A stretch of 64,000 nucleotides of DNA from Amphritea japonica ATCC BAA-1530 (lineage in GTDB: Bacteria; Pseudomonadota; Gammaproteobacteria; Pseudomonadales; Balneatricaceae). Location: positions 2,240,693 through 2,304,692 of the forward strand of contig NZ_AP014545.1 of assembly GCF_016592435.1 (NCBI RefSeq), given 5' to 3'. The notes below the pieces were generated by a model. It worked only from the letters and a program-made list of their open reading frames with translations, made no database searches and was not told the origin of the DNA. The position numbers and the translations under genes are program-made. Shown here piece after piece: positions 36,782 through 46,613 of the stretch. Numbering within the stretch: the first letter of the stretch is position 1; each line of letters begins with the position of its first letter.

Positions 36782-38344
36782 TTAAGCTAACTTATCATCT
36801 GCCACTTTGTAATTTGGATCTTCGGCACGATTGATCTCTACAACACTGCCAGCTTTTTTCAGCAATTGAATACACTCCAGACTCAGGTGGCGAATGTGAA
36901 TATCAATACCCGCTTTTTGATAGCGTTCAACCAGTGAATCTATCACCTCCACACCGGAATGATCCATTACACGGCAGTTTGCGAAATCAATAATCACTTC
37001 CTGAGGGTCAAACTTAGGTGTGAAGTTATCACGAAATGCCTGAACAGATCCGAAAAACAGCGGACCACTTGGCTTATAAACCTTGAGAAAGCCGTTATTG
37101 TGCATGCTGGTTTCCACCAGCATATGCTTCGCGTGCTTCCAGGCAAAGACTAATGCCGACACGATCACACCAACAATCACAGCAATGGCCAAATCGGTTA
37201 ATACCGTTACAACAGTAACAGTCACAACAACGATCGCATCCGAAGGTGGAATTTTACGCATCATATTGAGACTGGCCCACTCGAAAGTACCAATAACAAC
37301 AATAAACATCACACCGACAAGCGCCGCAACCGGGATAATCTCAATCCAGCTGGAACCTACCATAATGAACAGCAACAGAAAAAGTGCTGCGGAGATACCT
37401 GACGCGCGCCCAGTTCCACCAGAGCTTATATTAATCATACTCTGACCAATCATGGCACAACCGCCCATACCGCCAAAGAAACCGGTCGCCACGTTTGCTA
37501 CACCCTGACCAACGCACTCTTTATTACCCCGTCCACGGGTCTCAGTAATTTCATCAATCAGGGTCAGCGTCAGCAGAGACTCAATCAAGCCAATGGCTGC
37601 TAAGATCAACGCGTAAGGAAAAATGATTTTCAGCGTTTCGATATTAAGCTCAACCATAGGGATATGAAACTGCGGCAGACCGCCCGCGATACTTGCGCTA
37701 GCGTCACCCGTCATATCTGCCAGAACATCTTGCACACTCCGGGCAGCATCAATATCCAGACCGATAACGAGACCGGTCACTGCTAAAATCGCCACCAGCG
37801 TTGATGGAACAGCAGTTGTCAGTTTTGGCAGAAAATGGATAATTGCCATCGTTAACGCAACCAGCCCCAGCATAATCGCCATCTGCTCGCCCTGCATCCA
37901 CCCCAGCACGCCGTCAGCATCCGCAATCTGAAACTGCTTCATTTGGGCCAGGAATATGACAATGGCCAAACCATTAACAAAGCCCAGCATTACAGGATGA
38001 GGCACCATACGAATAAACTTACCCAGCCGGAATATACCCGCTGCAATCTGCAGTATCCCCATCAAAACAACAGTAGCAAACAAGTATTCAACGCCATGTT
38101 GCGCAACCAGACTGACCATTACCACTGCCAACGCACCCGTTGCACCGGAAATCATACCCGGACGGCCACCGATAGATGCCGTGATCAGACCTACCATAAA
38201 GGCAGCGTACAGACCAACAAGCGGATCGACACCCGCAACAAAAGCAAAAGCCACCGCTTCCGGGACCAGCGCCAGCGCTACGGTGAGACCAGACAGCACA
38301 TCGGCTTTCATGCTTTGAGAACGTTTATAAATCAACTGCAACAT
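36782..38344 (-). CDS. SulP-family anion transporter with STAS domain
   Basis: 521 aa from the ATG at 38344 ([16 protein letters not shown]); a start 11 codons later is also possible, and both have weak ribosome sites. About 10-12 membrane segments are followed by a C-terminal STAS domain (residues about 410-510, with [16 protein letters not shown]). SulP proteins carry sulfate, bicarbonate or dicarboxylates; marine members are often Na+-dependent bicarbonate transporters. The substrate is open. Confidence 0.88.
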   Translation of the reverse strand: MLQLIYKRSQSMKADVLSGLTVALALVPEAVAFAFVAGVDPLVGLYAAFMVGLITASIGGRPGMISGATGALAVVMVSLVAQHGVEYLFATVVLMGILQIAAGIFRLGKFIRMVPHPVMLGFVNGLAIVIFLAQMKQFQIADADGVLGWMQGEQMAIMLGLVALTMAIIHFLPKLTTAVPSTLVAILAVTGLVIGLDIDAARSVQDVLADMTGDASASIAGGLPQFHIPMVELNIETLKIIFPYALILAAIGLIESLLTLTLIDEITETRGRGNKECVGQGVANVATGFFGGMGGCAMIGQSMINISSGGTGRASGISAALFLLLFIMVGSSWIEIIPVAALVGVMFIVVIGTFEWASLNMMRKIPPSDAIVVVTVTVVTVLTDLAIAVIVGVIVSALVFAWKHAKHMLVETSMHNNGFLKVYKPSGPLFFGSVQAFRDNFTPKFDPQEVIIDFANCRVMDHSGVEVIDSLVERYQKAGIDIHIRHLSLECIQLLKKAGSVVEINRAEDPNYKVADDKLA

Positions 38345-38422
38345 ATGAGAACACTTATTTAGAATGGAGTATGGGGGGTAAAAGCGCGCGATTATAGCAT
38401 TGTGCGGGCGCACAAAACAGTG

Positions 38423-38977
38423 CTAAGGGCGGATATGGGATAGTAGTTTTTTACGCAACAGCCCCAGGTTTGTGGCCGCTATATCAGCTGCAAGTACCCT
38501 GACGCCTGAAGAAATATACGCTTCATAATGATTTTGCAGCTGCGCAAGATTCTTCCAAGCCGGAGGAAAACGCTCAGCGTGACTCATCATTCCCCCATAA
38601 GAGTCTGGCGCCATATATCTAACGGAGGCTATCCCCGACAGAATCAACCGTGCCAGACACATTGGGCAAGGCTCCAGTGATACCAACATGGTTAACTCTT
38701 CTGGAGGACAATCCAGCCCCTGTTCAAGCTGATCAATCAACAACATCTCCGCATGGGCATGACTACTGTAACCAGCGCTAAAGACTCGATTCTCAGCCTG
38801 AGCAATTACTTTTCCCTGCGCATCTATCAGAATTGCCGCAATACCGTAATTACCCTGCTCTAACGCATCGAGCGCTAATCGACAACAGTAGAGACCATTA
38901 ATGTCATCAGGATAGTCGGCATCTGCTTCTAACTGGTCCAACCGCTGAATAAGCTCAGCTATAAGCACTTCTGCCAT
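38423..38977 (-). CDS. Zinc-dependent nucleoside/nucleotide deaminase
   Basis: 184 aa from the ATG at 38977, which has GAGGGGGATAG upstream. The CDA-fold zinc motifs HAEMLL and EPCPMCLARLIL supply the His, two Cys and the catalytic Glu. It is more like guanine/cytosine deaminase-type proteins than TadA. It begins 13 bp after the dinB stop and is probably co-transcribed with it. The substrate is unknown. Confidence 0.82.
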   Translation of the reverse strand: MAEVLIAELIQRLDQLEADADYPDDINGLYCCRLALDALEQGNYGIAAILIDAQGKVIAQAENRVFSAGYSSHAHAEMLLIDQLEQGLDCPPEELTMLVSLEPCPMCLARLILSGIASVRYMAPDSYGGMMSHAERFPPAWKNLAQLQNHYEAYISSGVRVLAADIAATNLGLLRKKLLSHIRP

Positions 38978-38990
38978 CGAACTATCCCCC

Positions 38991-40061
38991 TCAATCAATC
39001 AATTTTAGCTGCTCTGCCGACTGAGGGTTACGCGGCTTCAGCCGATAACCAAGCCCGATTAGTCTGACCGTTTTACCACCCCGTAGCCATGCTTCACGAC
39101 AAAGATGCTCGTACAGCATCAACGGGCATTCGGACCCACTTTGCTCAACCGTCGTCTGAGTAAAGTCTGAGAATTTCAGTTTTAAAACGCCTCCCGCTAC
39201 CTCTCTTTGTTTACTGTGCCTTTGGAAACGTTGCTCAAGCTCTTCAAGCATAGCAGGTAACTGAGAGATGCAACTTTGCAGATCAGGCAGATCACTTGCA
39301 AACGTATGCTCAACACTAATCGATTTACGTTCTCGGCTTACCTTAACCGGGCGATCATCTTCTCCCCGGCTCAACTCATACAACCGCTTGCCAAACCGAC
39401 CAAAACGGTTAACTAGTTTTGCCATACTTAATTGGCGAAGATCGGCACAGGTTTCGATACCCATCTGCTGCAATTTTCCAGAGGTGACCTTTCCCACTCC
39501 AAATATTTTTTTTACCGGTAATTGCAGAATGAAGGCATCCACCTTATCTGGAGTGATTACACAGAGGCCATCAGGTTTATTCCAGTCGCTGGCAATTTTA
39601 GCTATGAACTTATTCGGCGCCACACCGGCTGAAATTGTTATACCAACGGCTTCACTCACCCTGCGTCGAATATCCTCTGCAATCAGTGTCGCGCTACCAC
39701 CAAAAACAGATACACCGGATACATCAAGATAGGCTTCATCCAGTGATAGCGGTTCAATGAGATCAGTATACTCTGCATAAATAGCCATAATCGCAGCTGA
39801 AGCTTCGCGGTATTTATCCATACTTCCAGGGATAACGGTAAGATTAGGGCAAAGTTTCATGGCATGAGCGGTCGCCATTGCCGAGTGTATGCCAAATTTT
39901 CGTGCCTGATAATTACAGGTAGAAAGCACTCCCCGGCGATCAGATGAGCCTCCAATCGCCAAAGGAATATCTCTTAAAGCGGGATTGTCCCGCATCTCGA
40001 CTGCGGCAAAGAAACAATCACAATCACAATGGATTATTTTTCGTTGAGGCTGATCTATCAC
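38991..40061 (-). CDS. dinB: DNA polymerase IV (Y-family translesion polymerase)
   Basis: 356 aa. The catalytic carboxylates are in HCDCDCFFAAVE and SLDEAYLDVS; steric/finger residues are in STCNYQARKFGIHSAM; and the little-finger domain follows. No C-terminal beta-clamp motif stands out. The start is a GTG at 40061. I did not find a clear LexA box upstream. Confidence 0.94.
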   Translation of the reverse strand: MIDQPQRKIIHCDCDCFFAAVEMRDNPALRDIPLAIGGSSDRRGVLSTCNYQARKFGIHSAMATAHAMKLCPNLTVIPGSMDKYREASAAIMAIYAEYTDLIEPLSLDEAYLDVSGVSVFGGSATLIAEDIRRRVSEAVGITISAGVAPNKFIAKIASDWNKPDGLCVITPDKVDAFILQLPVKKIFGVGKVTSGKLQQMGIETCADLRQLSMAKLVNRFGRFGKRLYELSRGEDDRPVKVSRERKSISVEHTFASDLPDLQSCISQLPAMLEELEQRFQRHSKQREVAGGVLKLKFSDFTQTTVEQSGSECPLMLYEHLCREAWLRGGKTVRLIGLGYRLKPRNPQSAEQLKLID

Positions 40062-40129
40062 TACTGGCGGCCTGGCTACGTACTGTCTGTACGCCCAAGC
40101 CTACTACGAAACACTGTATAAAAAAACAG

Positions 40130-40417
40130 CTAAGCATTAATCAGTGAGCTCTTCACACTCTCAATATTTTGATTCAGCCAGATTGGGTTGATCGCTCCCC
40201 AGTTATCAATCACGTAATACCCATCGTTATTACGGCGGCCGTCCTGTCTGAAGTAGATATTGATACCCATACCCGGGATCGCTTTGATTACATCCTGAAT
40301 CGTTCTGCGTGGCCAGCCTGTTTCAGCCATCAGGACCGGTACGCTGGGACGCTCCACGGTGGAAACCAGATGAGAAATTAGTAGACGGCGAGCAAATGTT
40401 GTATTCAGTATGTCCAT
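40130..40417 (-). CDS. Small winged-helix protein
   Basis: 95 aa. The segment VPVLMAETGWPRRTIQDVIK is a helix-turn-helix with the recognition helix TIQDVIK, followed by the wing QDGRRNNDGYYVIDNWG. Similar short proteins occur in pseudomonads and alteromonads without a known function. It is transcribed in the same direction as dinB, 68 bp upstream of the dinB start. Confidence 0.72.
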   Translation of the reverse strand: MDILNTTFARRLLISHLVSTVERPSVPVLMAETGWPRRTIQDVIKAIPGMGINIYFRQDGRRNNDGYYVIDNWGAINPIWLNQNIESVKSSLINA

Positions 40418-40599
40418 TGAAACCTATTCCCTTAGATGAACGTTAAGCATAAATAGCAGCCACAATTCTGGAGTTTGCCAGGCTAAGCGTCAAGCCAGCC
40501 AGGTTAAAAAAATTGTCCCGGAGCAATTAATCATTAAGTTAACCTCCGATGGTAGGGCTACTAAGGATATTTGTAACGGGTTTTATTCGTAAAAAACAT

Positions 40600-40625
40600 A
40601 ATAACCACCTACGCTAAAGGTTATT
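40600..40625 (+). repeat. 5'-leader hairpin of the small DRR-motif gene
   Basis: AATAACC (40600-40606) pairs with GGTTATT (40619-40625). The stem ends just before the ribosome site AAGGAGAG at about 40629. It could modulate translation or mRNA decay. Further upstream AGGTTAA (40501-40507) pairs with TTAACCT (40539-40545), with a nested AATTG/CAATT stem. Confidence 0.5.
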
Positions 40626-40642
40626 AATAAGGAGAGCATCAT

Positions 40643-40831
40643 ATGGAATCAGATTCTTCGAATACTGAACAGGAACAGCATAACCCAATGGACGAACGAC
40701 GAGTAATACAAGATCGCCGCGCTGGAAATGACCGCCGGAATCTGATTCGTTACGAAGCAGGTCGTCGAAAAAATCATGGCCGCCGGCAGGAAGACAAAGA
40801 CCCCTGGAAAGAATCACTCGAATTCGATTAA
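40643..40831 (+). CDS. Small highly charged protein with repeated DRR motifs
   Basis: 62 aa, with AAGGAGAG well placed before the ATG. Charge is dense, and the centre holds ERR, DRR and DRR spaced seven residues apart (ERRVIQDRRAGNDRR) followed by GRRKNHGRRQ. I do not recognise a characterised homologue; similar short proteins with (D/E)RR repeats occur in marine gammaproteobacteria. The opposite-strand frame over the same bases lacks a ribosome site. Nucleic-acid binding is a guess from charge. Confidence 0.7.
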   Translation: MESDSSNTEQEQHNPMDERRVIQDRRAGNDRRNLIRYEAGRRKNHGRRQEDKDPWKESLEFD

Positions 40832-40953
40832 TCATCATATATGTCCATCAGACATCATTCCTCCTGTAATCAAACAGTCACTTTTCTGCCAACTTACTGT
40901 CACACAAATATCATAAATTTGGCCCGTAAACAGTAATAATACAGGCCATAATA

Positions 40954-42669
40954 GTGATCAACGTTGAACGGGTTATAAACGATAAATACCCTTCTTTTGC
41001 AGAAAAACCCTCTGCGATAAAAAAAACAACACTATTTCTTCTGCGACGTCTGTTCCACGAACAGGAGGTCAATAATTTTCTCGAAGAAAACGATAACAGT
41101 GAGGGCTTTGAGTTTATTGACCAAGTGCTGGATTACTTCAATTTCACATACAGCCTGACCAATAAAGATCTGATGAATATTCCCTCCAGCGGAAGAGTGT
41201 TAATAATCGCCAACCACCCACTCGGCGCCCTCGACGGACTCGCCCTATTGAAGATGATCGGCGAAATACGTAAAGATGTTCGTATTGTTGCAAATGATAT
41301 GCTCGCCTCATTTACTCAGCTAAGCCCGCTGCTCCTACCGGTTGATAACCTAAACCGCTCAACTCGCAAGCAGGATATCGCCAATATTAATATCGCACTA
41401 CAGAACGATGAAGCAGTGATTGTTTTTCCCGCCGGTGAAGTCTCCCGTGCGGGTGCGATGGGTATTAAAGACAGCCACTGGAACCAGGGCTACCTACACT
41501 TTGCAAAAAAAACTAACAGTCCCTTATTACCTATCTATATTGGCGGCAAGAATTCTTCGCTCTTTTATACCGTCTCGGGCATCAACAAAGCGTTCGCCTC
41601 TCTTTTACTTCCCAGGGAAATGTTCAATAAACGCGCCATGAATCTTATATTCAAAGTGGGTGAACCAATTCCCTACTCTCAGCTTGAAAAACTTCCATTA
41701 CCTGGCAGTGAAAAAAGTAAACTTGTCAGGAAGCACCTCTATCGCCTTGCTAAGGGACGCAAGCCCTTATTCAAAACAGAAAAAACCATTGCCCACCCTC
41801 AAAACCGTCAAGCCTTAAAAAAAGAACTTAAGCAGTCTGAGTTACTAGGTGAAACTGCTGATGGTAAGCGAATCTACCTATTCGATTATCAGGCCGATTC
41901 TGTCGTGATGCGGGAAGTCGGCCGCCTCAGAGAGGTTTCTTTTCGCTGTGTAGGTGAAGGCACCGGTGAGAAACTTGATCTGGACCGTTATGACTCTCAC
42001 TACCGCCATCTGATTCTCTGGGATGAAGAAGAACTTGAAATCGTCGGTGCTTACCGTCTAGCCGAAGCCTGGAAGATGAACAACAGTGAAGATAACCAGC
42101 TTTACAGCTCTACTCTGTTTAATTACTCCCCTGCAATGCAGCAGTTCTTCGAACAGGGTATTGAACTGGGACGCAGCTTTGTCCAACCAAAATATTGGGG
42201 AAAGCGCAGCCTCGATTATCTCTGGTACGGTATTGGAGCGTACCTTAAACGTCACCCCGAAGTGCGCTACATGTTTGGCCCCGTAAGCCTGAGTAATAGC
42301 TATCCGCAACATGCGAAAGACCTGCTGGTGTATTTTTATAGTCTCTATTTTCCCGATAAGGACGCGCTTGGTAAGTCTTTAGCCCCCTACAGGATCAATC
42401 AGGACGTGAGTTGTGACTTGAAAAAACTATTCAGTGGAGCAGACTACAAAGAAGATTTCCGCACGCTGAAACAGCAGATGGATTTTCTCAACTGTGTGGT
42501 ACCCACGCTTTACAAACAATATGCTGATGTTTGCCAGGAAGGCGGGGTACGCTTCCTGGACTTCGGAGTAGATGCTGACTTTAATTTTTGTGTTGACGGG
42601 TTAGTGTTAGTTGATATGGACTACCTTAAACAGAAAAAGAGAGCCCGCTACATTGGCCAGATTAACTAA
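40954..42669 (+). CDS. olsF: Bifunctional ornithine-lipid synthase, OlsF-like
   Basis: 571 aa from a GTG start. The N-terminal PlsC-type acyltransferase domain shows ANHPLGALDGLALL (the His...Asp pair, one residue longer than HX4D) and VFPAGEVSR. The C-terminal GNAT/hemolysin-like N-acyltransferase domain (from about residue 300) has FRCVGEGTGEKLDLDRYDSH and ELGRSFVQPKYWGKRSLDYLW, as in OlsB. This two-domain order matches OlsF of Serratia, which makes ornithine lipids alone. It predicts phosphorus-free membrane lipids in this organism. Confidence 0.82.
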   Translation: MINVERVINDKYPSFAEKPSAIKKTTLFLLRRLFHEQEVNNFLEENDNSEGFEFIDQVLDYFNFTYSLTNKDLMNIPSSGRVLIIANHPLGALDGLALLKMIGEIRKDVRIVANDMLASFTQLSPLLLPVDNLNRSTRKQDIANINIALQNDEAVIVFPAGEVSRAGAMGIKDSHWNQGYLHFAKKTNSPLLPIYIGGKNSSLFYTVSGINKAFASLLLPREMFNKRAMNLIFKVGEPIPYSQLEKLPLPGSEKSKLVRKHLYRLAKGRKPLFKTEKTIAHPQNRQALKKELKQSELLGETADGKRIYLFDYQADSVVMREVGRLREVSFRCVGEGTGEKLDLDRYDSHYRHLILWDEEELEIVGAYRLAEAWKMNNSEDNQLYSSTLFNYSPAMQQFFEQGIELGRSFVQPKYWGKRSLDYLWYGIGAYLKRHPEVRYMFGPVSLSNSYPQHAKDLLVYFYSLYFPDKDALGKSLAPYRINQDVSCDLKKLFSGADYKEDFRTLKQQMDFLNCVVPTLYKQYADVCQEGGVRFLDFGVDADFNFCVDGLVLVDMDYLKQKKRARYIGQIN

Positions 42670-42690
42670 TCACCAGGGTATTTAACATTA

Positions 42691-42714
42691 AGAGGCTGCA
42701 AGCCCCTCTGTTTT
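42691..42714 (+). terminator. Terminator after olsF
   Basis: AGAGGCT and AGCCCCTCT (42691-42709) pair with a two-base bulge around a 3-nt loop. The stem is followed by GTTTTC. Confidence 0.6.
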
Positions 42715-42757
42715 CTGCCAGACTTTGAGATAAATAGTCATTCAGGCAAAACCCCGT

Positions 42758-43459
42758 ATGAAAGATAAACGTTCCCTGCGCCCGGTTTCCAGCGACCATG
42801 AGATAGAAGCTTTCCTGCAACAAGCTAAGCAGCTCAGTACTTCATCTCAGGGGAATGGCCGGCTTATATTCGCTCTGGACGCCACGGCCAGTCGTGAAAG
42901 AACCTGGGATCATGCCTGCCACCTGCAAAGTGAAATGTTTCTTGAAACGAAAGAACTAGGACAATTATCAGTGCAACTCTGCCACTACGGCGGTATTAAC
43001 AACTTCAGCGCCAGCAGATGGCTACAGGATACTGACAGCCTGCTTCAGCAGATGAATCAGGTCCATTGCCTGGGAGGCCATACTCAGATTGCCCGATTAC
43101 TTCAGCACAGCCTCAGTCAGACCCGAAAGCAGCCGGTACAGGCCGTCATATTCATCGGTGACTGTGTAGAAGAACCGGTAGACTTTCTCTGCCAGCTGGC
43201 TGGCCAGTTAGGCATTCATTCAACACCACTCTTTATTTTTCAAGAAGGGCGCGATATAACCGCACACAAAGCTTTCGCCCAAATGGCTAAACTATCTGGC
43301 GGTGCATATTGTCAGTTTGATAATCGTAGTGCAGCAACACTCAAAGCGTTATTAGGCGCAGTCGCCGTTTACGCAACCGGGGGGCGTCAGGCGCTTTTAG
43401 AATATGCAAAAAATGGTAATGCCGATATTCTACAGTTGAGCCACCAGATAAAACTATAA
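42758..43459 (+). CDS. VWA-like domain protein
   Basis: 233 aa. An N-terminal strand followed by [14 protein letters not shown] (about residues 38-51) looks like a von Willebrand A MIDAS variant (DxTxS instead of DxSxS). It is followed by [10 protein letters not shown], with the conserved Thr, and [11 protein letters not shown], with the final Asp. No signal peptide is visible, so it is probably cytoplasmic. It sits 10 bp before a membrane J-domain gene, and the same pair is, from memory, conserved in pseudomonads. The function is unknown. Confidence 0.72.
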   Translation: MKDKRSLRPVSSDHEIEAFLQQAKQLSTSSQGNGRLIFALDATASRERTWDHACHLQSEMFLETKELGQLSVQLCHYGGINNFSASRWLQDTDSLLQQMNQVHCLGGHTQIARLLQHSLSQTRKQPVQAVIFIGDCVEEPVDFLCQLAGQLGIHSTPLFIFQEGRDITAHKAFAQMAKLSGGAYCQFDNRSAATLKALLGAVAVYATGGRQALLEYAKNGNADILQLSHQIKL

Positions 43460-43469
43460 GGACCCCATA

Positions 43470-44171
43470 TTGAACCCTATCGCCCTCATCCTGCTTTGCT
43501 TACTTTTACTAAGTTGGTTCCTTTGGTTGAAAACCAAGCCTGCAGCTCAACAACGTAAAGCCAATCTGATGCTTCTGCTCGGCGTTTTATTCGCCGCTAT
43601 CTTTTACCTGACCGTTACTGGGAAACTACACTGGGTCGGTGCTTTGGTAGCCATGCTGCTGCCCTTTGCACGCCGCCTGCTGCCCCTGCTTCCCTTTGCC
43701 GGGAAGCTGTTCCGGCATTACCAGGCGAACAAACAATCCAACGGCAACCAATCCGAGGTTAATAGCCGCATTTTAAAAATGAACTTAGACCATGACAGTG
43801 GCTCCTTAGATGGAGATGTACTGGAAGGCCCACTTCAGGGGCGACAACTGGGCAGTCTGAGTGAAACTGAGTTTCTTGAATTACTTAATTTTTGCCGTCA
43901 GAAAGACCCTCAATCAGCACGACTATTGGAAACCTACCTGGATAAGCGTTTTGGCGATAGTTGGCGGATGGATGATAAGACAGGCCCTGAATCGGAACTC
44001 TCCGATAGAGACAAAGCCTTCCAGATTTTGGGGCTTGAGGCTGACGCAACTAAGGATGAAATAATTGAGGCCCATCGTCGATTAATGCAGAAACTTCACC
44101 CCGACCGAGGCGGTAGTGATTATCTGGCAGCCGAGATAAATCAGGCTAAAGACCTGCTATTAAAAGATTAA
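43470..44171 (+). CDS. Membrane-anchored J-domain protein
   Basis: 233 aa from a TTG start that has AAGGA nine bases upstream. One or two N-terminal membrane segments (residues 2-20 and about 28-45) and a middle region precede a C-terminal J domain from about residue 178 with HPDRGG (HPD at 210-212). It should recruit DnaK to the membrane. The architecture is like TIM14/DjlA-type co-chaperones. It is coupled to the VWA gene. Confidence 0.78.
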   Translation: MNPIALILLCLLLLSWFLWLKTKPAAQQRKANLMLLLGVLFAAIFYLTVTGKLHWVGALVAMLLPFARRLLPLLPFAGKLFRHYQANKQSNGNQSEVNSRILKMNLDHDSGSLDGDVLEGPLQGRQLGSLSETEFLELLNFCRQKDPQSARLLETYLDKRFGDSWRMDDKTGPESELSDRDKAFQILGLEADATKDEIIEAHRRLMQKLHPDRGGSDYLAAEINQAKDLLLKD

Positions 44172-44223
44172 TTAGCGTTCAAAGAATACAAGGATATAAG
44201 ATGACTGGTTTTCCTATAACATT

Positions 44224-45375
44224 TTAATCAGTTACGATAATTTCATTCAGCAATTCATCATCTATATTTGCCGGTAGTACGGTTTCGCTGAATAATTCTG
44301 CTTTATCTATAACCGTAGCGGCAGATTCCGTTACTGCAGGCTCTCTGGTAGAAGACTCCTGAACCTTAACAACCTGATCTTCAAGCAGCGTCCCGCCGCT
44401 CAGGCCCGACGGACGCCAAAGCCGGAACGCAGCCCCCGCCGATGTATAATGTTCAGACCCCGCCTGCAATATTAATCGCCCCGCCCCCTCCCAACGAAAT
44501 AGCATCAAGTATTCCTTTTCGTTTGAATCGAGCATACTGAAGATCAGCTTCCCCGACTCAAGCGATTGCCAGGTTCCCCTTTCTGTTACAGCATGACCCG
44601 CTGAATCCCTTGTCACCAGCTGTACTCGTTTATTCGGTGAAAGCTTAAACAAGATCTGGGGTTTATCTTGAGGCTGATGCCAGTAAAAACCACTCAGAAA
44701 CTCACTACTGGGGTGTCCCTTACGCGCGCACCCTTTATAGATATTACCAAAAAACTTCATCTCAGCACTAAAAGGCAGCACCGTACCATTTTCCGGATCG
44801 ACACACCTTTCAGATAGAATTTTTATCTGCAGAGGTTGTGCAACCTTCGTTTTCTCTCGGTAAACATGCGCCACTAATGGATCATCTGTCGATTCTTCCA
44901 AGGTGAAAAAATGATAGCTTCCCGCGGGGTTAACACTTTTAACCGCGGTCATCTTTGTACCGATATCAGCAACCCAGTAGGGTGAACTGCTGGCGGCCCG
45001 AAACTCGACATCCCTCAATTGAAAATTACAAGTTGCAGCCGTACCACCGATCGTATCCAACTGTTTCACCAAGAGACTGTTTTCCTGTTCAGGATCCACG
45101 GCTCCCTGTAATTCAAAATACAGTTCCGCTTTGCTGTCCAGAATAAACTGTCGGTAATATCCCGCGAGTTCCTGTTCCTCTGTATAGTCTTGTACCGGCC
45201 ACCAGAGACGGTCATTACAAGGCCTGAACCACAGTGTTCCATCTTTCTCAGCAATAACACCCGAGAGTGATTTCACTGGGATCGCTGTAGGAAAACTGCG
45301 CATATTTCCTGTGGCGCAACCGCCCAGTATCAGCAGTACTAATAATGCAGCAGTAAGTGAAAGCGATCGGCTCAT
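44224..45375 (-). CDS. Predicted lipoprotein with COG3650-like domain
   Basis: 383 aa from the ATG at 45375. The signal peptide ends in LILGGC, a lipobox with Cys20. The segment around LSERCVDPENGTVLPFSAEMKFFGNIYKGCA resembles the conserved COG3650 pattern, and later strands (KPQILFKLSPNKRVQLV, RGTWQSLESGKLIF) look NlpE/C-lysozyme-inhibitor-like. It is probably periplasm-facing on the inner or outer membrane. The function is unknown. It is divergent from the FAH gene. Confidence 0.65.
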   Translation of the reverse strand: MSRSLSLTAALLVLLILGGCATGNMRSFPTAIPVKSLSGVIAEKDGTLWFRPCNDRLWWPVQDYTEEQELAGYYRQFILDSKAELYFELQGAVDPEQENSLLVKQLDTIGGTAATCNFQLRDVEFRAASSSPYWVADIGTKMTAVKSVNPAGSYHFFTLEESTDDPLVAHVYREKTKVAQPLQIKILSERCVDPENGTVLPFSAEMKFFGNIYKGCARKGHPSSEFLSGFYWHQPQDKPQILFKLSPNKRVQLVTRDSAGHAVTERGTWQSLESGKLIFSMLDSNEKEYLMLFRWEGAGRLILQAGSEHYTSAGAAFRLWRPSGLSGGTLLEDQVVKVQESSTREPAVTESAATVIDKAELFSETVLPANIDDELLNEIIVTD

Positions 45376-45513
45376 AACTATCCGTAACTCAATAATAAAC
45401 AAACTAAAGTCAGGCGTTAGCATACCCTTCAACGGAGGTATATCAAAGAGATCCTGACGTCTGAACGCTGAATTTGCTACAGTAGGCAAAATGAACAAAA
45501 TAGGAAAACACTG

Positions 45514-46398
45514 ATGAAACTGGCTCGATATATACATTCAGAAAATGAACAATTGGGTGTGGTAGATTCAGATAGAGTTTTTCCAATACCAGATTCCATT
45601 TTCTGTGGCTCTATGCCCACACTACTCAGCCAGTATTCTCAACTAAAACCCGCTCTGGAAAATTTAACACAGCACACTAGCGACTCCATTAGCCTGCAAG
45701 AAGTACAGCTACTTGCCCCTATTCCCCAACCTGAAAAATTTATTGGGGTCGGGTTGAATTATGCCGATCACATCGCGGAAACAGGGCTAAAAGAACCTGA
45801 GTTCCCAACGTTATTTAACAAACAATCCAGTTGTATTGCACACCCGGACGCACCAGTTTACCGACCACATATATCAGACAAACTGGATTATGAGGGCGAA
45901 TTGGCATTAGTGATCGGACAATACTGCCGCAATATAAGTGTAGAAGATGCACCACGTGCCATTGCTGGTTTCACTATCGTCAATGATGTATCCGTCAGGG
46001 ACTGGCAAGTTAAATCACCGACCTGGACTCTGGGAAAGTCCTTTGACAGCCATGGTCCAATGGGGCCCTGGATCGTCACCGCTGATAGTCTCGACCCTCA
46101 TAATCTGGACCTGAAAACCTGGGTGAACAACGAACTACGACAACACTCAAATACTCGCCACCTTATTTTCAACTGCTATCAGCTGGTCGCAACGCTTTCT
46201 GCAGTCTGCACCCTGAAGCCGGGAGATGTCATTGCAACGGGAACCTGTAGTGGCGTTGGCGTAAAAATGAAACCTCGGGGCTATATGAAGCCCGGTGACC
46301 GGGTCACAATTGAGATTGAAGGAATAGGCCAACTCAGCAACCCAATAGAACAGGAACCCGAACACAATAGTTTCATTAGCCCGAACCCTATGTCGTAA
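45514..46398 (+). CDS. Fumarylacetoacetate hydrolase-family protein
   Basis: 294 aa. FIGVGLNYADHIAETG, FNKQSSCIAHPD, the metal-binding Glu residues in LDYEGELALVIG and FTIVNDVSVRDWQ are all family landmarks, as is KPGDVIATGTCSGVG. It acts on a beta-diketo or oxaloacetate-like substrate; the FAH family includes decarboxylases and hydrolases, and none can be chosen here. AGGAAAACACTG precedes the ATG. Confidence 0.87.
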   Translation: MKLARYIHSENEQLGVVDSDRVFPIPDSIFCGSMPTLLSQYSQLKPALENLTQHTSDSISLQEVQLLAPIPQPEKFIGVGLNYADHIAETGLKEPEFPTLFNKQSSCIAHPDAPVYRPHISDKLDYEGELALVIGQYCRNISVEDAPRAIAGFTIVNDVSVRDWQVKSPTWTLGKSFDSHGPMGPWIVTADSLDPHNLDLKTWVNNELRQHSNTRHLIFNCYQLVATLSAVCTLKPGDVIATGTCSGVGVKMKPRGYMKPGDRVTIEIEGIGQLSNPIEQEPEHNSFISPNPMS

Positions 46399-46455
46399 AT
46401 TTATAACTCCATAACTAGTTGATTTAAAAGAAAATATTGACTTTAGCTATTTTAT

Positions 46456-46473
46456 AGTCGCACTTAAGAGACA
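46456..46473 (+). promoter_or_regulatory. Candidate GlrR binding site
   Basis: AGTC-N10-GACA, one mismatch from the TGTC-N10-GACA site of E. coli GlrR. It is about 88 bp upstream of the sigma-54 -24 element, a normal distance for an enhancer. Confidence 0.4.
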
Positions 46474-46560
46474 AAAACGCAAAGATAGTCCATACTACAT
46501 CTAGTCATGCGCAATAGAAAAACGGCCTAATCAATTGTTTTAAAAGATAATTTTAGTTAC

Positions 46561-46576
46561 AGGCCTAATTATTGCT
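46561..46576 (+). promoter_or_regulatory. Candidate sigma-54 promoter of the EF-hand/glr operon
   Basis: AGGCCTAATTATTGCT has the invariant GG (46562-46563) and GC (46574-46575) with exactly ten bases between, and the -12 part TTGCT fits the consensus. Transcription would begin near 46587, 27 bp ahead of the EF-hand ATG. GlrR, encoded by the last gene of the operon, is a sigma-54 activator. Confidence 0.45.
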
Positions 46577-46613
46577 ATCTAGACGGTAACTAAGCACTTA
46601 CCGGGAGATAGAC

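Noticed and set aside
40614-40838. 74-codon minus-strand frame opposite the small DRR gene
   Set aside because: The plus-strand frame has a good AAGGAGAG site and protein-like repeats; the reverse frame has neither.
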